Below are positions 1-5,251 of a DNA stretch of 5,251 nt, one piece after another; position 1 is the first letter of the stretch, and each line of letters begins with the position of its first letter. Below the pieces are notes generated by a model. The model saw only the letters and a program-made list of their open reading frames with translations. It did not search any database and was not told the DNA's origin. The stretch covers positions 1 to 5,251 of the forward strand of contig JANXAX010000199.1 of NCBI GenBank assembly GCA_025062175.1. The letters are read 5' to 3'. This DNA comes from Anaerolineae bacterium (GTDB lineage: Bacteria > Chloroflexota > Anaerolineae > 4572-78 > NAK82). A program made the position numbers and the translations under genes.

Positions 1-213
1 ACGCGCATATTCCTGGAGCTGCTCCACCAGGCAGGGCACGAAGTTGAAGGTCGCCTTGACGGACGGATACTGGCTGAGCACCTCGGCCATATGCACGTAT
101 TCCTTCGACCCGTGCAGACGTGCCCAGGGCAAGATGTACTCGCCGCTGTTCGTATCCTTGTAGTACGGTTGATGCATGTGCCAGACGAAGGCGACATAGA
201 GGGGATGTTGCAC
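1..213 (-). CDS. Glycoside hydrolase family 57 protein, N-terminal part (cut by window edge)
   Basis: Seventy-one codons are visible before the left edge. The fragment begins M-QHPLYVAFVWHMHQPYYKD and continues through LPWARLHGSKEYVHMAEVL and VKATFNFVPCLVEQLQEYA. This is the typical N-terminus of GH57 enzymes (alpha-amylase, 4-alpha-glucanotransferase, branching enzyme and relatives): a beta strand, then the family's first conserved region HxHQP (residues 12-16), then the LPW-RLH and NxVP-L-QL blocks. GH57 enzymes act on alpha-glucans through a (beta/alpha)7 barrel with a Glu nucleophile; the catalytic Glu and Asp lie further on and are outside the window, so activity and substrate cannot be judged. 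No signal peptide is visible, which suggests a cytoplasmic protein. I chose the GTG start at 213 because it puts the N-terminus exactly where family members begin and because AGGAGG lies 11 bases upstream. An in-frame ATG at 273 would add 20 residues unlike the family and run through a hairpin. It is probably a separate unit from the upstream acetyl-CoA genes. Confidence 0.85.
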   Translation of the reverse strand, partial: MQHPLYVAFVWHMHQPYYKDTNSGEYILPWARLHGSKEYVHMAEVLSQYPSVKATFNFVPCLVEQLQEYAR

Positions 214-224
214 GTGCGCTCTGA

Positions 225-230
225 CCTCCT
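225..230 (-). promoter_or_regulatory. Ribosome binding site of the GH57 gene (decides the start)
   Basis: AGGAGG on the minus strand, followed by T and ten more bases before the GTG at 213-211. The spacing is slightly long, but the match to the 16S anti-Shine-Dalgarno is complete, and the ATG at 273 has no comparable motif. It starts only 8 bases after the end of the hairpin at 239-268, so folding there could influence access to this site. Confidence 0.6.
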
Positions 231-238
231 GCAAGAAG

Positions 239-268
239 GCGAGAGCGCAGAAGCCTCTGCGCCCTCGC
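239..268 (-). terminator. Strong hairpin after cooC, probable intrinsic terminator
   Basis: On the minus strand GCGAGGGCGCAGA (268-256) pairs with TCTGCGCTCTCGC (251-239) around a GGCT loop. All 13 positions pair, one of them as a G-U wobble in RNA. The stem is followed by CUUCUU, a weak uridine-containing tail rather than a clean U-tract. It lies 27 bases after the cooC stop, in the 82-base gap before the GH57 gene, so termination of the acetyl-CoA operon is the simplest reading. Because the tail is poor and the GH57 Shine-Dalgarno follows closely, it could instead be a 5'-leader structure or an RNA-stabilising 3' end. Confidence 0.55.
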
Positions 269-295
269 TCCATAATTTCTGAGCTGCGATCCGGT

Positions 296-1081
296 CTAAG
301 GTGTCGCCATGGCCTGATCGAACGTCGCGGCGATCTGGCGCGCTTCGGCGACCAGCTCCGGCACCGCCTCATAGATGGCGCGGCCGCGCTGATCTGCCTC
401 CACCGCCTTGGGGTTGAAAGACAAGAAGCCGATCACCGGCAGCTCGGGCAGGCTGTCGCGGATGAAGGTGCGGTCGGCCTCATCGCGCACCTTGTTGCCC
501 ACCACGAAGCAGCGCGTCACCCCGATATCCCGGGCCAGGCGGTGGATCGTCTGCGCCGTGCTCAAGCTACGCCGCCCCGGCTCCACCACGATGAGAAAGG
601 CATCCACTGCGCTCGCCGTGGCACGGCCCAGGTTCTCAATCCCGGCATCCATGTCCAGGATCATCACCTCGTTGCGGTAGAGGATGACGTAGGTGACCAG
701 CGCCTTGAGCAACGCGCTCTCGGGACAGATACACCCGCTGCCACCCTTCGCGATGGTGCCCAGCTGCAACAGGCGGATGCCGTTATACAGCACGCTGAAG
801 CGGTCCGGGATGTCGTCCACGCGCGGGTTGAGGGTGAAGAAGCCACCCGTCTCGCCCGGCCGGGCGCCGGTGCGCTCATAGATCAGGTCGTCCATCTCGG
901 CGATGGGGTGCAGCTGCGCCAGCAGCGCTTCGGGCACCCCCAGTGCATAGCCCAGACTGGCCGCCGGGTCGGCGTCGATGGCGATCACGGCATAACCTGC
1001 CTGGGCATAGATATAAGCCAGCAACGCCGCCAGGGTGGTCTTGCCCACCCCGCCCTTGCCGGTCACCGCCAGTTTGGGCAT
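296..1081 (-). CDS. cooC: CooC-type carbon monoxide dehydrogenase maturation ATPase
   Basis: A 261-residue cytoplasmic P-loop ATPase of the MinD/ParA class, the usual size for CooC/AcsF. The deviant Walker A is GKGGVGKTT (residues 8-16) with signature Lys9, followed by DADP (36-39, switch I) and LDMDAGIENLGR (142-153, Walker B/switch II). The CooC hallmark GSGCICPE (115-122) supplies Cys117 and Cys119, the CxC pair that binds metal at the dimer interface in characterised CooC proteins. CooC dimers use ATP to help insert nickel into the C-cluster of CO dehydrogenase; AcsF relatives do so for the acetyl-CoA synthase A-cluster. These subgroups cannot be separated with certainty here, but the CxC and the DMDAGIE segment fit CooC well. 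The ATG at 1081 has GAGGAGA seven bases upstream (1089-1095). It follows metVF by 35 bases, so it is probably the last gene of the operon. Its client enzyme is not in the window. Confidence 0.92.
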   Translation of the reverse strand: MPKLAVTGKGGVGKTTLAALLAYIYAQAGYAVIAIDADPAASLGYALGVPEALLAQLHPIAEMDDLIYERTGARPGETGGFFTLNPRVDDIPDRFSVLYNGIRLLQLGTIAKGGSGCICPESALLKALVTYVILYRNEVMILDMDAGIENLGRATASAVDAFLIVVEPGRRSLSTAQTIHRLARDIGVTRCFVVGNKVRDEADRTFIRDSLPELPVIGFLSFNPKAVEADQRGRAIYEAVPELVAEARQIAATFDQAMATP

Positions 1082-1116
1082 CGTCTGCTCTCCTCAGCAC
1101 GCCTGCCGCGTGTCGT

Positions 1117-2619
1117 CTAGGACGCCGGCACCGCCTCTTTCTCCTGCGCGCGCACCGCTTCGGGCTGCGGCAGCTCACGCACCACCGGACGTGGCAGACC
1201 TGCCTCCTCGACCAGCCGGGGCACGATCGACTCCCAATGCACCGCCATGATGTGCAAGCCGTGGATGCCGGGGGTGTTCTTCAGCCGCTCGATCATTTCC
1301 AGCGCAATGGTCACCCCCATCTCCGCCTGCGCTTCCTTGTCACCCGCCGCCTCCATGCGCTTCAAGTCGGACTCGGTCAGCACCACGCCGGGCACGTCTT
1401 TCATATAGTGAGCCGCTTTGGCGCTGCGCAACGGCACGATGCCGGCCAGGATGTAGACCTTGTTCAGCAGGTTGCGCTTGTCCAGCGCCTCCAGCCACTC
1501 CAGGAAGCGGTTGTAGTCGAAGACGGGCTGGGTCTGGATGAACTGGGCGCCGGCGTTGATCTTCTTCTCGGCGCGGATGGCCTCATACTTGGGCGGGGCG
1601 CCAAAGGGCGACGCGGCAGCACCCAGGAAGAACTTGGGACGCACCTTCATCTCGCGGCCGTCGAGATACTTACCCTCGTCGCGCATGCGGCGCAACATCC
1701 AGAGGATCTGCACCGCGTCCATGTCGAACTGGTCGGGCATGGCCATCGGCGCTGGCCCGAAGCGATGATGGTCGCCGGTGAGGCAGAGGATGTTGCGGAT
1801 GCCCAAGCCAGAGGCGCCCACCGCGTCCGACTGGATCACCACACGGGTGCGGTCGCGCGCCTGGAGCTGCATCACCGGCTCCAGGCCAGCATCCAGGCAC
1901 AACTTGGCCGAGGCCAGGCTGTTCATCCGGCAGGTGGCCGAGGCGTTGTCGGTGAAGTTGGCTGCCGTCACGTAGGGCTTCAGCATGGTGACCTTCTTGA
2001 TGAGACCCTCCGGCGAGGCATCCAACGGGGGCGCAATCTCGGCTGTGACCGTGAAGACACCGCTGCGCAGGTTCGCCTCCAGGAGCGAGATCGGCTCGGT
2101 GTAGGCGGGCGGATGGTATTGCGAGTCCCCCTGCCACCAGTCGGGCTGGCGCAGCGCATAGAAGAACGCCTCCCACTCGCGGTGGAACTTCTCGCGGTTG
2201 AAGATGAAGTCCCAAGGATACGGCCCGGACTTGCGCTTGAACCACAGCTTGATCATATCGAGCCACGTCTCGTGGCCCACCCGGTTGCCGTCCACCGGCG
2301 CGTTGATCTCGAGCAGCTTGTCGAGCCGTCCCATCTTCTCGGAACGCTCGTAGATGACATACCAGGTGCACGGGCGGGTGGGATCTACCTCACAATGGTC
2401 GCGCGTCGCACCACCACACAGGCCGTTGCGCAGACCCTTGGGGCAGGTCATCGGACAGACAAAAGCAGTCTCCTGCAAGATACAGTTGCCACACATGCGG
2501 CAACCGAACAACGCGCCCTTGACCGCCCGCTCGAAGGCGGTGAACACTTGCACTGGCAACGAATCGCGTTGCACCGGCATAAACGGTGCTTGGTAACGAC
2601 GTGGTGAGAATAGCGACAT
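1117..2619 (-). CDS. metF: Fused MetV-MetF methylenetetrahydrofolate reductase
   Basis: A 500-residue protein joining two subunits that are separate in acetogens such as Moorella. The N-terminal MetV-like domain (about residues 10-135) has a cysteine cluster: CxxCxxC at 40/43/46, CPMTCPKGLRNGLCGG at 55-70, then Cys76 and Cys84. These eight Cys could hold Fe-S clusters or zinc; the sequence alone does not say which. After a linker rich in aromatic and charged residues, the MetF TIM barrel starts near residue 180: VTAEIAPP with the probable catalytic Glu194, NFTDNASA (222-229), LCLTGD with Asp283 matching the flavin-contacting Asp of MetF, and FIQTQPVFD (360-368) in the folate site. It reduces 5,10-methylene-THF to 5-methyl-THF, the substrate of AcsE encoded upstream. 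The total length equals MetV plus MetF, so neither half looks truncated. I prefer the ATG at 2619 because TAGGAG lies eight bases upstream; an in-frame GTG at 2628 overlaps that motif. No HdrABC/MvhD or RnfC2 partner gene is present here. Confidence 0.9.
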   Translation of the reverse strand: MSLFSPRRYQAPFMPVQRDSLPVQVFTAFERAVKGALFGCRMCGNCILQETAFVCPMTCPKGLRNGLCGGATRDHCEVDPTRPCTWYVIYERSEKMGRLDKLLEINAPVDGNRVGHETWLDMIKLWFKRKSGPYPWDFIFNREKFHREWEAFFYALRQPDWWQGDSQYHPPAYTEPISLLEANLRSGVFTVTAEIAPPLDASPEGLIKKVTMLKPYVTAANFTDNASATCRMNSLASAKLCLDAGLEPVMQLQARDRTRVVIQSDAVGASGLGIRNILCLTGDHHRFGPAPMAMPDQFDMDAVQILWMLRRMRDEGKYLDGREMKVRPKFFLGAAASPFGAPPKYEAIRAEKKINAGAQFIQTQPVFDYNRFLEWLEALDKRNLLNKVYILAGIVPLRSAKAAHYMKDVPGVVLTESDLKRMEAAGDKEAQAEMGVTIALEMIERLKNTPGIHGLHIMAVHWESIVPRLVEEAGLPRPVVRELPQPEAVRAQEKEAVPAS

Positions 2620-2627
2620 CTTCTCCA

Positions 2628-2633
2628 CTCCTA
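2628..2633 (-). promoter_or_regulatory. Ribosome binding site of metVF (decides the start)
   Basis: TAGGAG lies eight bases before the ATG at 2619-2617. The alternative GTG at 2628-2626 would overlap this motif and has nothing better further upstream, so the shorter protein beginning MSLFSPRR is favoured over the one beginning MEKMSLF. Confidence 0.6.
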
Positions 2634-2679
2634 CTTCGCTAACTTCAATAACCCAGTTCCAAAATTCCTCTCACATCGT

Positions 2680-2706
2680 GGCCTTGGCGCAATATCGCCC
2701 CTGGCC
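2680..2706 (-). repeat. Imperfect inverted repeat in the gap before metVF
   Basis: Within the 103-base gap between the FAD protein gene and metVF, GGCC at both ends and GGCG/CGCC inside frame an ATATTG loop, with a small AGG/AA internal bulge. It could form a modest stem-loop in the RNA, perhaps a processing or attenuation point. No U-tract follows, so it is not a convincing intrinsic terminator. I saw no convincing -35/-10 pair in the rest of the gap. Confidence 0.35.
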
Positions 2707-2722
2707 GACGGGCATGCTCGAC

Positions 2723-3628
2723 TTACAGTCCAGGCAACAAGTAGGCATAAGCGCTCAATGCGGCAGTGACGCCACCCCCGGCTGCCACCAAGATCTGTTC
2801 CATGTATGTATTCGTGACATCGCCGGCGGCACAAATGCCGGGCACATTGGTGCGCCCGCGTTCGTCGATGCGAATGTGCCCACTCGGATCCACGTCCACG
2901 AGCCCCACCACCGGCTGCGAGTTGGGGATCACCGCAATCTCGACGAAGAAGACGCCGGCGGCGATCTCCGATTGGCTCCCATCCGGCGCGCTGACCAGGA
3001 TGCGGCGCGCGTACTCGTCCCCCTGCATCTCCAACACCTGGTAATTCTCCAGAATGGTGACGTTCTGCGCCTTTTTCAGCTTGGCCCCCAGAGGGTTCTC
3101 CAGCGCGTGGGGTTCCGCGCCGACCAGATAGACTTGGCGCGCCGTCAAGGCGATCTCTGCCGCCGCGCGTACAGCAAGCTGGCCACCGCCGATGATCGCC
3201 ACCACCCGGTCACTCATATGTGGCGCGTAGCGCAGGGCAGAGTAGCCCAGGCCGCGCATGAGATATTTCTCTTCGCCGGGCACGTGCATGCGCTGGTGTT
3301 TCACTCCGGTCGCGATGATAACCGCCTTGCCGAGCAACATCGCCTCTTCCTGAGTGTACACTGCAAAGCCGTCGCGATGGCGGCTCACCCGCACCGCATA
3401 GTCCTTGTAGTGCGTGAAATCCAGCCGCTCCAACTCCGCCTTGAGCCCGGCGATGATCTCCTGTCCTTCCAGGACGATCGGCGGCTCCTCCGGTGGCAGC
3501 TGCATGCGGTAATTGGTCTTGCCCCCCAACGTCTTGGAGACGAGCAACACCTTGAGGCGACGCCGCACCGCGTAGATCGTCGCGGTGATGCCAGCCAGTC
3601 CGCCGCCCACCACAATCAGGTCATACAT
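2723..3628 (-). CDS. Thioredoxin-reductase-like FAD oxidoreductase without the CxxC pair
   Basis: A 301-residue two-Rossmann flavoprotein with the low-molecular-weight thioredoxin reductase layout. The FAD motif GGGLAG (8-13) follows YDLIVV; IIATG is at 104-108, HVPGEE at 115-120, the second dinucleotide motif IIGGGQLA at 145-152, and the C-terminal FAD motif GICAAGDV at 264-271, followed by EQILVAAGGGVTAALSAYAYL. Where true thioredoxin reductases carry CATC, this protein reads SALR (130-133), so it cannot do dithiol chemistry. The segment after the second Rossmann strand (VYLVGAEPHALENP) also lacks the HRRxxxR arginines that select NADPH, so it may use NADH or another partner. It may pass electrons between a nicotinamide or ferredoxin donor and a partner of the pathway, for example MetVF or the corrinoid activator; that role is inferred from position only. 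The ATG at 3628 follows GGGAGGG (3634-3640) by five bases; a TTG at 3631 is too close to it. It lies 31 bases after acsE. Confidence 0.85.
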   Translation of the reverse strand: MYDLIVVGGGLAGITATIYAVRRRLKVLLVSKTLGGKTNYRMQLPPEEPPIVLEGQEIIAGLKAELERLDFTHYKDYAVRVSRHRDGFAVYTQEEAMLLGKAVIIATGVKHQRMHVPGEEKYLMRGLGYSALRYAPHMSDRVVAIIGGGQLAVRAAAEIALTARQVYLVGAEPHALENPLGAKLKKAQNVTILENYQVLEMQGDEYARRILVSAPDGSQSEIAAGVFFVEIAVIPNSQPVVGLVDVDPSGHIRIDERGRTNVPGICAAGDVTNTYMEQILVAAGGGVTAALSAYAYLLPGL

Positions 3629-3633
3629 CAACG

Positions 3634-3640
3634 CCCTCCC
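3634..3640 (-). promoter_or_regulatory. Ribosome binding site of the FAD oxidoreductase gene (decides the start)
   Basis: GGGAGGG ends five bases before the ATG at 3628-3626 but only two bases before the in-frame TTG at 3631, so the ATG is the better start. The site lies in the 31-base gap after acsE. Confidence 0.55.
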
Positions 3641-3659
3641 ACGGCTGGGCGCATCCCGC

Positions 3660-4580
3660 TCAGACGCGCAGATACGAGTCGGTATAGATGATCTGATTAT
3701 ACAGGATCTGCGCCGTCTTGAACAAGGCCACCTGCTCCGGGTCGCTCATGTCGACATCGTCGGCGGTCAGACGCTCGCCGGCCGCGGTCTTGTCGTAGAG
3801 CTTGAGCACCAGGCGGCCCAGCGCCGTGCTGTCGTCGCGCTGGGTGACGATGCGGATGAACTCGTTCTGTTTCTGGTCCAACGGATTGGCGATCACATAG
3901 TCCAGACCGACCGCCATCAACATCACCAGGTAGGTGCGGTTGATCAGCGGGCGCAACTCGCTCGGCACCGCGTTGGAGACGTTGCTCAACCCGGCATTGG
4001 TCATGGGCGGCGGGTCGCCGGCCAGCTTGAGCAGACGGATCGCCTCGACGCACTCCGGGCAGTACTCCTGGCAACCGCTGACGGTCAGTACCAGCGGGTC
4101 GATCAGCAGGTCCTCCATCGGGATGCCGAGCTCGACGGCGCGGGGGATGAGATACTCCAGGGCGATGTTGACCCGTTCCTCGGCGCTCACCGGGATGCCC
4201 GACTTGCCCATCGTGAGAGCGATGAGCTTGGCGTTGTACTTCTTGGCCAGCGGGGGCACCGTGGCGAGACGTTCTTCTTCTGCTGAGGTGGAGTTGATGA
4301 TGCACTGGTGCTTGGCCACCTTCAGCCCTTCCTCGATGGCTGCCAGGTTGGTGGTATCGAGCACCAACGGCACATCGACCACTTCCTGGATGCCCTTTAC
4401 CAACCACGGCATGATCTCGTGACCAGCCTTCTTCTGCGGGCCGATGTTCAGGTCGAGATAATGCGCCCCTGCCTCCACTTGCTTGAGCGCCAGCTCCTGG
4501 AAAAAGCGAATGTTCTTTTCTGCTAGGGCCTCTTTGACCCGTGGCGAGATGATATGGATGTTCTCACCTATGATGTACAT
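3660..4580 (-). CDS. acsE: Methyltetrahydrofolate:corrinoid/iron-sulfur protein methyltransferase AcsE
   Basis: A 306-residue pterin-binding TIM barrel that transfers the N5-methyl group of methyl-THF to Co(I) of the corrinoid/iron-sulfur protein, the step feeding acetyl-CoA synthase. It aligns closely with what I recall of the Moorella enzyme: MYIIGENIH at the start, LDLNIGP (42-48), LDTTN with Asp75, INSTSAEEE with Asn96, LTMGKSGIP (122-130), LLIDPLVL with Asp161, GLSNVS with Asn200, and PLINRTYL (211-218). Asp75, Asn96, Asp161 and Asn200 correspond to the folate-binding and catalytic residues known in that family. Two features are odd. The protein is about 45 residues longer than the roughly 262-residue Moorella enzyme, with extra sequence at about 236-287 before the conserved end ILYNQIIYTDSYLRV. 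It also carries CQEYCPEC (170-177), a CxxxCxxC where Moorella has no cysteines. The start overlaps the activator gene by 17 bases, which suggests coupled translation. Confidence 0.93.
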   Translation of the reverse strand: MYIIGENIHIISPRVKEALAEKNIRFFQELALKQVEAGAHYLDLNIGPQKKAGHEIMPWLVKGIQEVVDVPLVLDTTNLAAIEEGLKVAKHQCIINSTSAEEERLATVPPLAKKYNAKLIALTMGKSGIPVSAEERVNIALEYLIPRAVELGIPMEDLLIDPLVLTVSGCQEYCPECVEAIRLLKLAGDPPPMTNAGLSNVSNAVPSELRPLINRTYLVMLMAVGLDYVIANPLDQKQNEFIRIVTQRDDSTALGRLVLKLYDKTAAGERLTADDVDMSDPEQVALFKTAQILYNQIIYTDSYLRV

Positions 4581-5251
4581 CAGAACTTCCTCCTTGAACG
4601 GAACGTGATATAGGATTGTTGCGGCGCGCTGCCAAGGCTTCCGCCACAGAGGGGAAGTAGGACAGGTTGGTATGCGGCAAGAACAACGCCGAGGTGAACG
4701 CTTCGTAAAACGAGTTGTCCGCTGAGAGCTCCAGGTAGGTCATCTTCTGGGCGATAGTGGTCAGGTGGTGGCGAAACTCGCGGTGTAGCAGCGCAAACAG
4801 TGCTCCTTTCAGCGCGGTGTTGCCCAAAAAATGGAACTTTTCCCAAGGCAGGTCGGGCAACAGCCCGATCTGGATCGCCTTTTCCACGTTGATATACTGA
4901 CCGAACGAGCCGCCCACCAGCACGCGTTCCACTGTGGAGAGGTCGATGCCGACGCTGCGGGCCATCACCGTGAAGCCGGCGTAGATGGCCGCCTTGGCAC
5001 GGATCAGGTTGTCGATGTCCACCTTGGTGATAACGATGTCACGCCCATGGGCGGTCTCGCTGCCCCATGCCACGACATATTCCGGCCCGTGCTCGCCGCG
5101 GCGGATGCGCGGCGTGCCGAGGTCGAAGTTGAGGTTGCCCGCCTTGTCGATCACGCCGGTGATGAACATCTCGGCAAGCAAACTAATCAATCCCGAACCG
5201 CACAAACCGCGCGGCTTGCCACCACCGATGACGCGATACGTCGGCTCGTAT
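4564..5251 (-). CDS. acsV: Reductive activator of corrinoid protein (RACo/AcsV), C-terminal part (cut by window edge)
   Basis: The last 228 codons of a gene that enters from the right edge; the reading frame is open to the edge, so no start is visible. The fragment is the C-terminal half of the ASKHA ATPase domain. It has GLCGSGLI (phosphate-binding type motif, fragment residues 15-22), VDIDNLIRAKAAIYAG, VLVGGSFGQYINVEKA (adenosine-type motif GGSFG at 113-117), FLGNTALKGA, and the family's ending ALFLPHTN...YFPSV. RACo proteins use ATP hydrolysis and an N-terminal [2Fe-2S] domain (outside the window) to reduce accidentally oxidised Co(II) corrinoid back to Co(I), reactivating the corrinoid/iron-sulfur protein. 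The known protein is roughly 630 residues, so about a third is seen here. The gene overlaps acsE, the methyltransferase acting on the same corrinoid protein, which supports this role over the related activators of methanol or methylamine corrinoid proteins. An internal TTG at 5205 is a Leu codon, not a start. Confidence 0.88.
   Translation of the reverse strand, partial: YEPTYRVIGGGKPRGLCGSGLISLLAEMFITGVIDKAGNLNFDLGTPRIRRGEHGPEYVVAWGSETAHGRDIVITKVDIDNLIRAKAAIYAGFTVMARSVGIDLSTVERVLVGGSFGQYINVEKAIQIGLLPDLPWEKFHFLGNTALKGALFALLHREFRHHLTTIAQKMTYLELSADNSFYEAFTSALFLPHTNLSYFPSVAEALAARRNNPISRSVQGGSSDVHHR
4589..4595 (-). promoter_or_regulatory. Ribosome binding site of acsE inside the activator gene
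   Basis: AAGGAGG, extended by AA, lies within the last codons of the upstream activator gene, eight bases ahead of the acsE ATG at 4580-4578. With the 17-base gene overlap, this indicates that both proteins are made from one transcript. Confidence 0.7.

Noticed and set aside
214..273. N-terminal extension of the GH57 gene from an ATG at 273
   Set aside because: The added 20 residues (Arg/Gly-rich) are unlike GH57 N-termini, the segment encodes a near-perfect hairpin, and a strong Shine-Dalgarno points to the GTG at 213.
91..282. A 63-codon plus-strand open frame near the left edge
   Set aside because: It overlaps the minus-strand GH57 start, whose translation matches a known family, and the hairpin region; the plus-strand peptide resembles nothing I know.
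943..2607. A 554-codon plus-strand open frame opposite metVF
   Set aside because: It lies antisense to metVF, a clear conserved protein. The translation is rich in His, Arg and Gln with no recognisable motif, as expected from the complement of a GC-rich gene.
2678..3691. A 337-codon plus-strand open frame opposite the FAD oxidoreductase
   Set aside because: Same pattern: the opposite strand encodes a well-conserved flavoprotein with family motifs along its length, and this frame has none.
4050..4073. Radical SAM enzyme call from CxxxCxxC
   Set aside because: The surrounding protein is a full-length AcsE with all folate-site residues in place; the spacing match alone is not evidence for radical SAM chemistry.
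3585..4286. A 233-codon plus-strand open frame opposite acsE
   Set aside because: It crosses the end of acsE and the start of the FAD gene in antisense, with low-complexity composition and no motif.
4564..5205. Treating the activator as a complete 213-residue gene starting at TTG 5205
   Set aside because: The frame stays open to the window edge and the upstream codons (YEPTYRVIGGGKPRG) continue the conserved ASKHA domain, so the TTG is an internal Leu codon.
1..5251. Mobile elements, CRISPR arrays, tRNA or rRNA genes
   Set aside because: I found no transposase-like frame, no spaced direct repeats and no tRNA- or rRNA-like sequence on either strand; the genes form one tight co-directional run.

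Overview
The window is a GC-rich bacterial segment in which every gene I can support lies on the minus strand, so transcription runs from position 5251 towards 1. It is the downstream part of a Wood-Ljungdahl (reductive acetyl-CoA) gene cluster, followed by the start of an unrelated sugar-metabolism gene. In order of transcription it holds: the C-terminal part of a corrinoid-protein reductive activator (RACo/AcsV, cut by the right edge); the methyltetrahydrofolate:corrinoid/iron-sulfur protein methyltransferase AcsE; a thioredoxin-reductase-like FAD protein without its redox cysteines; a one-polypeptide MetV-MetF methylene-tetrahydrofolate reductase; a CooC-type nickel-insertion ATPase; then, after a strong hairpin, the N-terminal part of a glycoside hydrolase family 57 protein (cut by the left edge).

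The five Wood-Ljungdahl genes look like one operon. The activator and acsE overlap by 17 bases, and the other gaps are about 31, 103 and 35 bases. Each internal start has a recognisable Shine-Dalgarno sequence, and these choose between alternative starts in several cases. A 13-bp stem with a 4-base loop and a short pyrimidine tail follows cooC and probably ends the operon, although it also lies just ahead of the GH57 ribosome binding site.

Together the genes cover the last steps of the methyl branch and the upkeep of the carbonyl branch. MetVF reduces methylene-THF to methyl-THF, AcsE moves the methyl group to the corrinoid of the corrinoid/iron-sulfur protein, RACo re-reduces that corrinoid when it is accidentally oxidised, and CooC matures the nickel site of CO dehydrogenase (or CODH/ACS). 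The CODH, ACS and corrinoid protein subunits themselves are not in the window and would be expected beyond position 5251. The FAD protein sits in the middle without an obvious textbook role, and I think it is the most interesting gene here.

The organism is an anaerobe with an acetyl-CoA pathway. High GC, the fused MetVF and the neighbouring GH57 gene would fit an anaerobic Chloroflexota lineage, but a Firmicute or another phylum cannot be excluded from this sequence alone. I see no mobile element, CRISPR array, tRNA or rRNA.
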